Source of the DNA: Bacteroidales bacterium UBA1064
GTDB lineage: Bacteria; Bacteroidota; Bacteroidia; Bacteroidales; Tenuifilaceae
Assembly: GCA_002316235.1 (NCBI GenBank)
Contig: DCDD01000101.1
Location: 1 to 6,301, forward strand
Length of the DNA: 6,301 nucleotides
Direction of reading: 5' to 3'
The position numbers and the translations under genes were made by a program. This document shows, one piece after another, positions 1 through 5,381 of this stretch. Numbering within the stretch: the first letter of the stretch is position 1; the number at the start of each line of letters is the position of its first letter. Below the pieces are notes generated by a model. The model had not been told where the DNA came from, did no database searches, and worked only from the letters and a program-made list of their open reading frames with translations.

Positions 1-319
1 ACATTTCGGACGAGAAGTTATTGTTTCCCTTGTCAATTTTTTCCTTATACTCTTTCACCTTACCAATAAACTGCTTATGCTCCTCAATATGTTTTTGGGT
101 ATTCGGGTAGCCGGTAATCCTAAAAAAAGACTCTTCCCTGCTAAAATGGTAAATTGTATAACGCTGAAGTTCCTTAACTAAGTCGGAGATAATCTTACTC
201 CCCTCACCCTTCGACATGGCCATAAAAAGCGAGTTGAGTATTTCCACAAGTTTCTTATGATCGGCATCTATGCTGCCAACCTTAACGCTGTAGTTGCTTT
301 CCCACGAAATTAGCTCCAT
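1..319 (-). CDS. Bacteriohemerythrin-like protein, copy 1 (C-terminus beyond window)
   Basis: Reading the minus strand from ATG at 319-317 gives 106 uninterrupted codons to the window edge, beginning MELISWESNYSVKVGSIDAD. This is a single-domain hemerythrin, a four-helix bundle that binds O2 (or senses O2/NO) at a non-heme di-iron centre, probably cytosolic since no signal peptide is seen. Visible iron ligands of the bacterial family pattern are H21 (in SIDADHKKL), H58 and E62 (HFSRE) and H77 and H81 (HIEEH). The last two expected ligands, a His near 117 and an Asp near 122, fall outside the window. It differs from the neighbouring copy at 545-952 at 30 of 106 positions by hand count, so the two are tandem paralogues. 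Its role (storage, delivery or sensing of oxygen) cannot be decided from sequence. No convincing promoter was found in the 225 bp upstream. Confidence 0.93.
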   Translation of the reverse strand, partial: MELISWESNYSVKVGSIDADHKKLVEILNSLFMAMSKGEGSKIISDLVKELQRYTIYHFSREESFFRITGYPNTQKHIEEHKQFIGKVKEYKEKIDKGNNNFSSEM

Positions 320-544
320 GGCAAATATTCTTTTTGAAAATAGTTGAAAGAAAGGTAGAAAATATCAAATTATAACCGTAATGCTACTAATATAAAATTA
401 CCACTCCTGGTTGAAATTAGAAGAATCTGAAATATTGATACCCTGTTCAAAGTGTATAATCCTTCCCATTATCAGCCTAAAATTAGCTGTGGTAAGAAAA
501 ATTGTAGCTTAAAGAATACCCCCTCCCTTGTTGGAGAGTGGATT
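320..544. other. Intergenic region between the two hemerythrin genes
   Basis: This AT-rich stretch separates two same-direction minus-strand genes. It holds the probable terminator of the upstream copy (513-546) and presumably the promoter of copy 1, but I found no clean TAnnTTTG on the minus strand. The nearest candidates, TATAATTTG (complement of 366-374) and TACACTTTG (complement of 448-456), each have one extra base in the spacer. No small ORF or RNA gene is apparent. Confidence 0.5.
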
Positions 545-546
545 CT
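513..546 (-). terminator. Probable terminator hairpin after hemerythrin copy 2
   Basis: Read on the minus strand, AGAATCCACTCTCC (546-533) pairs with GGAGGGGGTATTCT (526-513) around a 6-nt loop, AACAAG. Fourteen stem positions contain two mismatches and one G-T wobble. The stem overlaps the stop codon of copy 2 (547-545). Only a short T run (CTTTAAG) follows directly, with a longer one (ATTTTTC) about 12 nt further on, so it may be a weak terminator or only an RNA-stabilising hairpin. Confidence 0.42.
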
Positions 547-952
547 ATACAATGCCGTTCTTTGTGAAGTGGTCAGAGTAGGCCTTGTCGGTAACAAGGA
601 TATGGTTAAGCAACCAATCCTTTAGGTAGGTCAACATTTCGGGCGAAAAGTCATTGTTTCCCTTGTCAACTTTTTCCTTATACTCTTTCACCTTGCTAAC
701 AAAAATCTTATGCTGCTCAAGGTGGTTGGCAGCATTGGGGTAGCTGGTAACCCTGAAAAATGTCTCCTCCCGGTTGAAATGGTAAATGGTGTAGCTCTGC
801 AGCTCTTTAACCAAACCGGAGATAACCTGCCTGCCCTCACCCTTCGACATGGCAGTAAACAGTGAGTTAATAATGTCGAACAGCTTCTGATGATCGGAGT
901 CAATGCTTCCAACCTTAACGCTGTAGTCGTTTTTCCACGAAAAAAGCTCCAT
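545..952 (-). CDS. Bacteriohemerythrin-like protein, copy 2
   Basis: This is a complete 135-residue single-domain hemerythrin, the usual length for bacteriohemerythrins. All seven di-iron ligands of the family are present: H21 (SIDSDHQKL), H58 and E62 (HFNRE), H77 and H81 (HLEQH), H117 and D122 (HILVTD). The N-terminal Trp6 and C-terminal DWLLNHI segment also fit. It should bind O2 reversibly in the cytosol; there is no signal peptide, membrane segment or fused signalling domain, so storage/delivery or a small sensor role are both possible. It starts 65 bp after the response regulator stop on the same strand, and no -7 element was seen in that gap, so read-through from the regulator promoter is possible. 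A second, about 72% identical copy follows downstream. ATG at 952 aligns exactly with the start of copy 1. Confidence 0.95.
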   Translation of the reverse strand: MELFSWKNDYSVKVGSIDSDHQKLFDIINSLFTAMSKGEGRQVISGLVKELQSYTIYHFNREETFFRVTSYPNAANHLEQHKIFVSKVKEYKEKVDKGNNDFSPEMLTYLKDWLLNHILVTDKAYSDHFTKNGIV

Positions 953-1017
953 ATAGGTAAAATTAATTTAGGTTGCTTCCAAGAAATTTCCCTTATAGCT
1001 ACCTGGGGAGATGCAGC

Positions 1018-1710
1018 CTAGACGGTGAACTTGTATCCAACACCCTTTACCGTTCTAATGTATTGGTCTCCAAGCTTCTCGCGCAGCTTGCGAATATGCA
1101 CGTCGATAGTTCTGTCACCCACAACAATGTCGTCGCCCCAAATTGCCTGGTAAATTTCATCACGGGTAAAAACCTTTTGGGGTTTACTTTGAAGCAGGGC
1201 CAGCAGCTCGAACTCCTTTTTTGGAAGAACCAGCTCCCTGCCGTCGAGGTAAACAAGATACCGTTCCCTGTTGATGTAGATTCCCTCCTCAGGAATTTCG
1301 GGTGTTGGTTCAGGTGCTTCCTCCAGCGAGCCAGATCGTTTAAGCAGGGCCTTAATACGGCTAATTAGCACTTTGGGCTTAATTGGCTTTGAAATGTAGT
1401 CGTCGCCCCCTGCGTCAAAGCCTGCTATCTGGCTATAGTCCTCGCTACGTGCAGTTAAAAAAGCAATGAGGCAGTCTTTTGTTAACGGATTTGCCCGTAA
1501 CTCCTGGCAAGTTTCAATTCCATCCATATCGGGCATCATGACATCAAGCAAAATAAGATCGGGACTGAATTCTGTTGCTTTCTCTATAGCCCGCCTTCCA
1601 TTTGTAGCAGTATCAACCTCATAGCCCTCCTTGGTCAGGTTGTAGCTTAAAAACTCAATAATGTCGGGCTCATCATCTACAATAAGAATTCGGTAACCAG
1701 GTTTACTCAT
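1018..1710 (-). CDS. OmpR/PhoB-family response regulator
   Basis: This 230-residue DNA-binding response regulator has a receiver domain at about 5-124, with the acidic pair D12/D13, phosphoacceptor D56 (LLLDVMMPDMDG), T86 and K108 (SKP). A Pro/Glu-rich linker at about 126-143 leads to a winged-helix effector domain at about 144-230. The recognition-helix region GDRTIDVHIRKLREKLG and the wing IRTVKGVGYKF closely resemble E. coli PhoB and B. subtilis PhoP, though many Bacteroidota OmpR-type regulators share them. No histidine kinase adjoins it: hemerythrin genes lie downstream and a TonB receptor is divergent. Its own promoter carries two TTAAnnn units at 11-bp pitch, the same element as in front of the three plus-strand genes, which suggests autoregulation and local control. 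All phosphorylation residues are intact. ATG at 1710 is supported by the -7 element 30 bp upstream. The inducing signal is unknown; phosphate limitation is one possibility. Confidence 0.95.
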   Translation of the reverse strand: MSKPGYRILIVDDEPDIIEFLSYNLTKEGYEVDTATNGRRAIEKATEFSPDLILLDVMMPDMDGIETCQELRANPLTKDCLIAFLTARSEDYSQIAGFDAGGDDYISKPIKPKVLISRIKALLKRSGSLEEAPEPTPEIPEEGIYINRERYLVYLDGRELVLPKKEFELLALLQSKPQKVFTRDEIYQAIWGDDIVVGDRTIDVHIRKLREKLGDQYIRTVKGVGYKFTV

Positions 1711-1740
1711 TTATCCCGTTTTAAGCATTTTATGGTGATA

Positions 1741-1785
1741 CAAAGATATTTATAAAATAAAATGGTAAAGTTAATTTAACATTAA
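1741..1785 (-). promoter_or_regulatory. Promoter of the response regulator with two-unit Pho-box-like repeat
   Basis: On the minus strand, TATCTTTG (1748-1741) matches the Bacteroidota -7 consensus TAnnTTTG and ends 30 bp before the regulator ATG. Upstream lie TTAATGT (1785-1779) and TTAACTT (1774-1768), which are 7-bp direct repeats with an 11-bp pitch. The inner unit begins 26 bp before the -7 element, the same distance as in the other three promoters of the window. No -33 TTG is seen; the repeat occupies that position. Autoregulation is my inference. Confidence 0.6.
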
Positions 1786-1812
1786 AAAAACCGGCCTCAT
1801 TCCTGATGGCGG

Positions 1813-1868
1813 TTAACAATATATTAAAGTTGCGTTAATCTTCAGGTTGAAGTTTACCAGTTTCTTTG
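1813..1868 (+). promoter_or_regulatory. Promoter of the TonB receptor with three-unit Pho-box-like repeat
   Basis: Three 7-bp units, TTAACAA (1813), TTAAAGT (1824) and TTAATCT (1835), follow each other at exactly 11 bp. The last begins 26 bp before TTTCTTTG (1861-1868), a -7 element with one departure from TAnnTTTG. The start codon is 32 bp beyond. No TTG is at the -33 position, as expected for an activator-dependent promoter. A fourth loose unit, TTGAAGT (1847), is off pitch by one base. Confidence 0.58.
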
Positions 1869-1878
1869 CAGCAAAAAA

Positions 1879-1896
1879 TATAAACCACCGTTTATA
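1879..1896 (+). repeat. Inverted repeat in the 5' leader of the TonB receptor
   Basis: TATAAAC (1879-1885) and GTTTATA (1890-1896) form a perfect 7-bp stem around the loop CACC, ending four bases before the receptor ATG. It is predicted to lie within the transcript leader. The stem has one G-C pair only, so it is weak; it could tune ribosome access or be chance in AT-rich sequence. Confidence 0.4.
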
Positions 1897-1900
1897 AACT

Positions 1901-4714
1901 ATGAGAACTAATAACAGACGAATAGCCTATTTGTTCACTCTTCTATGTTTCTTACTTGCAACATCAGTATCGGCCCAGACCGGATCTATTGTGGGAACGG
2001 TTGTCGATATGGGAAAAGACGAAACCCTGGTAGGGGCCAGCGTTATCATCGAGGGTACTTTTAAGGGTACCATTACCGACTTTGACGGAAAGTTTAAGCT
2101 GGAAAATTTGGAGCCGGGAATTTACAGCGTCCAGGCATCATTTATATCCTATAAGCCAACAATACTTGATGGGATAAGGGTTGAAGCCAATAAAACCACC
2201 ACCGTTAGCATAGAGCTTGAGGAAATCACTACTGAGTTGGAGGGTGTTACGGTAACAGCCACCCGAAAAACCAGCACCAACCTAGCCATGATTAGCTCTA
2301 TAAAGGCGAGCCTAATGGTGGCAACAGGCATATCGGCGCAGCAAATAAACAATTCACAGGATAAGGATGCCTCCGAGGTTATCCGTCGTGTCCCGGGAGC
2401 TTCAATAATTGATGATAGATTTGTCGTAGTTAGGGGGCTGAACCAGCGATACAACAGCGTCTGGATAAACAACGCATCAACGCCTTCGAGCGAGACCGAT
2501 CAAAAAGCCTTCTCGTTTGATGTTATTCCCAGCGCCATGATTGATAACATGATGGTATCCAAGAGCATGTCGCCTGAGCTACCGGCCGATTTTACCGGTG
2601 GATTCATTAAAATTTTTACCAAAAATATGCCCGAAAGCAACTTCATGAGCATAAGCTACACAACGGGTTACAATACCCGGGCACACTATGGCGATTTTCA
2701 GCTCATAACCACCGGGAAAACAGATTGGTTAGGGGTGGATGGCGGAACCCGAAACCTACCCTCAGGATTTCCAAATTCCATAAAAGGTTACCCTGATGCT
2801 GAGCTGGCCGATTTGGGAAAAAGGCTAAACACCAGCTGGGCACCAAAAGGTGTAAGCGCTTTTCCCGAGCAAAAGCTCAACTTCAGCTTTGGCAGAAAAA
2901 TTCAAAAGGGTAACCGTTTGCTGGGCAACATAACATCCATAAGCTACAGCCATACCTACAGTAGCGATGAGCTGGTAAACAAAGGTTACCAGGTGCAGCT
3001 TAACCCAGGCGAAATTCCTCCATACAGCTATAACTATACCGACAGCACATACTCCCGCTCGGTCAGGCTGGGGATTCTACATAACTGGTCGCTGTTCCCT
3101 GGAAAAGGAACAAAAATCGAGTTTAGAAATCTCTTCAACCTGATGGGAAACAATACTGCCGTTATTCGGAATGGGCTAAATGGCTATGAAGGTTATACCA
3201 TCCGGTCATACCAGGATAAATACATGAGCAGGATAACCTACTCCGGACAGCTGGGTGGAGAGCATAAGCTGGGCAGCAACTCGGATAATACCCTTGACTG
3301 GGTTTTAGGATTTGCCTACTCGGGACGTAACGAACCCGACTTAAAACAACTTCGAACCACCCTACAGTCTGAGCCGCTACTTCCCCACTACAACGAATAC
3401 TATGCCTCAGTTGGGTTAACACCTTCAGTGAGCGACGCCGGCAGGCTATTCATGAACCTTCACGAATACATAGCCACTGCAGGGACAAACTACGAAGCTA
3501 AAATAAAAATTGGGAGCTGGAAACCTGTTATTAAAACCGGACTTTATTCTGAATATAAAAATAGAACATTTGACGCCAGAATACTAGGTTTCGCCAAAAA
3601 TGTCTCCTACACCGAATCGGTCTGGCTTCCGGTTGAAACAATTTTTAGCCTGGAAAACATCAACACTACCCCAAGCGGTTTTATACTAAAGGAGATGACT
3701 TCCAGATCAGACTCATACGACGCCACCAACCTGCTCCTTGCAGGATACCTGACCATCAACACGAATATAACCCAAAAGCTGAGATTTTACGGAGGAGCGA
3801 GATTCGAAATGAACAACATGCGCCTCAACAGCTACGACATGTACAACAAGCCCGTTGACGTTAAACTCGACCACATAGATATTTTCCCATCGGCGAACCT
3901 TACCTACAACTTCAATGAGAAAAATTTGCTGCGTCTAGCCGGCGGGCTATCCGTTAATCGCCCAGAATTTAGGGAAATTGCACCATTTTACTTCTACAAC
4001 TTTGACGAGGAAGCCGATTACGTGGGAAATGTAAATCTAAAAAACGCATATGTGTGGAACTTCGATTTCCGCTACGAGCTATACCCGAATGCCGGTGAAA
4101 TTATTTCTATAGGAATCTTCTATAAGCACTTTACATCCTCAATTGAATCGGTGTTCAGACCCGCCGGAAACCGCTTAACATTTACCTACGATAATGCAGA
4201 TAATGCCCAAAGCGCAGGAGCAGAAGTTGAACTACGAAAATCACTTGAGTTTATTCCCCTGCTAAAGGATTTCAGCGCTGTGCTTAATGCCTCATACATA
4301 TACAGTCGGGTAAACTTTCCTGCAAACTCCATATTTCGTGATAGACCCATGCAGGGACAATCGCCCTACCTGGTTAATGCAGCAGTGTTTTACAGCAACA
4401 CCAAGCATAAGCTAAATCTATCGTTGCAGTATAATCTTATAGGTGATAGGATTATAGCTGTGGGGCTACCATTCCAAAACTCCAACCAGGACATCCCCGA
4501 TATCACCGAAAAACATAGCCACCTGGTTGACTTCACCGCCAGCAAGGGAATTGGCAGCAAAATGGAAATAAAAGCAGGTATCAAAAATCTCTTGAATCAA
4601 AAGAGCATCAAGTACCAAGCGTTTAAACAGGCTGATGGAGGTGATTTAAACTTGAGCAGTAGGGAAATGCAGCCCGGGATAACATTTAGCCTGGGCTTTT
4701 CACTGAATTTTTAG
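1901..4714 (+). CDS. TonB-dependent outer membrane receptor with N-terminal carboxypeptidase-regulatory-like domain
   Basis: This 937-residue outer membrane transporter is presumed to take up a ligand using TonB/ExbBD energy. A signal peptide covers about 1-25 (hydrophobic LFTLLCFLLA, cleavage near SVSA-Q26). A carboxypeptidase-regulatory-like beta-sandwich follows at about 28-107, with the typical TDFDGKFKL turn and SFISY strand. The plug domain lies at about 120-245, with RGLNQRYN (178-185) and the PELPADFTGGFIKIFTK segment. The rest is a beta barrel rich in alternating aromatic strands, ending in the outer-membrane insertion signal LGFSLNF with a terminal Phe. This is the usual size for the class. 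No SusD-like partner follows, so it is not a classical SusC of a glycan-utilisation locus; the next genes are a small protein with a similar N-terminal-type domain and a surface lipoprotein. The substrate cannot be read from sequence. The promoter carries a Pho-box-like repeat, so control by the divergent regulator is likely. Confidence 0.94.
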   Translation: MRTNNRRIAYLFTLLCFLLATSVSAQTGSIVGTVVDMGKDETLVGASVIIEGTFKGTITDFDGKFKLENLEPGIYSVQASFISYKPTILDGIRVEANKTTTVSIELEEITTELEGVTVTATRKTSTNLAMISSIKASLMVATGISAQQINNSQDKDASEVIRRVPGASIIDDRFVVVRGLNQRYNSVWINNASTPSSETDQKAFSFDVIPSAMIDNMMVSKSMSPELPADFTGGFIKIFTKNMPESNFMSISYTTGYNTRAHYGDFQLITTGKTDWLGVDGGTRNLPSGFPNSIKGYPDAELADLGKRLNTSWAPKGVSAFPEQKLNFSFGRKIQKGNRLLGNITSISYSHTYSSDELVNKGYQVQLNPGEIPPYSYNYTDSTYSRSVRLGILHNWSLFPGKGTKIEFRNLFNLMGNNTAVIRNGLNGYEGYTIRSYQDKYMSRITYSGQLGGEHKLGSNSDNTLDWVLGFAYSGRNEPDLKQLRTTLQSEPLLPHYNEYYASVGLTPSVSDAGRLFMNLHEYIATAGTNYEAKIKIGSWKPVIKTGLYSEYKNRTFDARILGFAKNVSYTESVWLPVETIFSLENINTTPSGFILKEMTSRSDSYDATNLLLAGYLTINTNITQKLRFYGGARFEMNNMRLNSYDMYNKPVDVKLDHIDIFPSANLTYNFNEKNLLRLAGGLSVNRPEFREIAPFYFYNFDEEADYVGNVNLKNAYVWNFDFRYELYPNAGEIISIGIFYKHFTSSIESVFRPAGNRLTFTYDNADNAQSAGAEVELRKSLEFIPLLKDFSAVLNASYIYSRVNFPANSIFRDRPMQGQSPYLVNAAVFYSNTKHKLNLSLQYNLIGDRIIAVGLPFQNSNQDIPDITEKHSHLVDFTASKGIGSKMEIKAGIKNLLNQKSIKYQAFKQADGGDLNLSSREMQPGITFSLGFSLNF

Positions 4715-4727
4715 CACCAAAACCTGT

Positions 4728-4794
4728 TTAACATCAACTTAACATTTTAATCATATTGATATAATGGTAAGGAAATACCACCATACTACCTTTG
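4728..4794 (+). promoter_or_regulatory. Promoter of the small secreted protein with Pho-box-like repeats
   Basis: Two identical units, TTAACAT at 4728 and 4739, are separated by 4 bp (11-bp pitch). At the same pitch come two degenerate units, ATCATAT (4750) and ATAATGG (4761). The last begins 26 bp before TACCTTTG (4787-4794), a full match to the -7 consensus TAnnTTTG. The ATG is 29 bp further. No TTG lies at -33. This places transcription start downstream of 4794, so the small gene has its own promoter rather than depending on receptor read-through. Confidence 0.62.
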
Positions 4795-4823
4795 CTTCAG
4801 AAACAAAAGTAAAACAAATACCC

Positions 4824-5189
4824 ATGAAAAGAATTCTAGTGCTGTTAATAGCTGCTTTAACCTTGAATGTTTTTGGAGCAACCACTGATGATAAAACAAA
4901 AGGTGAAAGCACAACCAGCTTGCCCGTTAAGTCAATCACCATTAACGGGAAAGTTACCGACAAGCATACAGGGGAGGCACTGGCAGGGGTTGCCGTCAAA
5001 ACTGATGGAAGCACAACTTGCTACTCCGATTTTGATGGGAACTTCAGCATACAAGTTAATCCGGAGAAACTCGAAAACCTTAGTGCCGAACTTATCTCCT
5101 ATTCTACTTCAGTTGTAAAGGTTGACATAAATAAAACTATCAACCCTACACTGAAGATAAAGATTGAGCTGGAACCCATTGCTGAGTAG
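4824..5189 (+). CDS. Small secreted carboxypeptidase-regulatory-like domain protein
   Basis: This 121-residue protein has a signal peptide (MKRILVLLIAALTLNVFGA, cleavage near 18-19), a short polar linker at about 20-36, and one carboxypeptidase-regulatory-like beta-sandwich at about 37-118. The domain aligns with the N-terminal domain of the receptor upstream: GKVTDKHTGEALAGVAV, SDFDGNFSI, then ELISY and a closing IELEPI, against GTVVDMGKDETLVGASV, TDFDGKFKL, SFISY and IELEEI. It has no lipobox and no membrane segment after the signal, so it is expected in the periplasm or outside. The function is unknown; partnership with the receptor or lipoprotein is inferred from position and shared promoter design. 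I chose ATG 4824 over an in-frame ATG at 4764 because the latter lies upstream of the -7 element and would bury the signal peptide behind 20 polar residues. A strong terminator follows. Confidence 0.85.
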   Translation: MKRILVLLIAALTLNVFGATTDDKTKGESTTSLPVKSITINGKVTDKHTGEALAGVAVKTDGSTTCYSDFDGNFSIQVNPEKLENLSAELISYSTSVVKVDINKTINPTLKIKIELEPIAE

Positions 5190-5218
5190 AGTAACTCATC
5201 GTAGCTAAGTTCACCACT

Positions 5219-5249
5219 AAGCCACACCTTCACCCAGGTGTGGCTTTTT
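5219..5249 (+). terminator. Rho-independent terminator after the small secreted protein
   Basis: AAGCCACACCT (5219-5229) and AGGTGTGGCTT (5236-5246) form a perfect 11-bp stem around a 6-nt loop, and five T residues run from 5245 to 5249. It begins 30 bp after the stop codon. It separates the small gene from the lipoprotein gene, which then uses its own promoter. Confidence 0.93.
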
Positions 5250-5276
5250 CATTCTAGAAACACTACCACTTCCCTG

Positions 5277-5354
5277 TTAACAGATACCTAACAAACAGCT
5301 AATGAAAGGGTAATTTTTGCTTAGCTGCGCTTTAGCTGCTCAGCCCTACTTTTG
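5277..5354 (+). promoter_or_regulatory. Promoter of the surface lipoprotein with five-unit Pho-box-like array
   Basis: Five 7-bp units sit at exactly 11-bp pitch: TTAACAG (5277), CTAACAA (5288), CTAATGA (5299), GTAATTT (5310) and a degenerate TTAGCTG (5321). The last begins 26 bp before TACTTTTG (5347-5354), a full match to TAnnTTTG. The start codon is 27 bp beyond. The position of the -33 TTG is occupied by the last unit. This is the longest array of the four promoters in the window. Confidence 0.62.
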
Positions 5355-5381
5355 TGCCAGATAATTCTAAAATCAATCAAA

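Noticed and set aside
448..456. TACACTTTG on the minus strand as the -7 element of hemerythrin copy 1
   Set aside because: It has three bases instead of two between TA and TTTG, lies about 130 bp from the start codon, and shows no 11-bp repeat at the expected offset.
953..1017. Separate promoter or terminator between the regulator and hemerythrin copy 2
   Set aside because: I found no TAnnTTTG on the minus strand and only a distant 5-bp inverted repeat (AGGTA/TACCT), which is not enough for a call.
973..1368. 131-residue open frame on the plus strand
   Set aside because: It lies almost entirely opposite the response regulator, has no recognisable domain, and is a shadow of that gene.
2149..2472. 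107-residue minus-strand open frame inside the receptor gene
   Set aside because: It is antisense to the carboxypeptidase-regulatory-like and plug domains and has no independent support.
4688..4700. Short AGCC-TG-GGCT hairpin followed by TTT as terminator of the receptor gene
   Set aside because: It lies inside the coding sequence, has only a 4-bp stem and a 2-nt loop, and is probably chance.
4764..4823. Upstream in-frame ATG that would extend the small secreted protein to 141 residues
   Set aside because: It lies before the -7 element at 4787-4794 and would place 20 polar residues ahead of a normal signal peptide starting at 4824.
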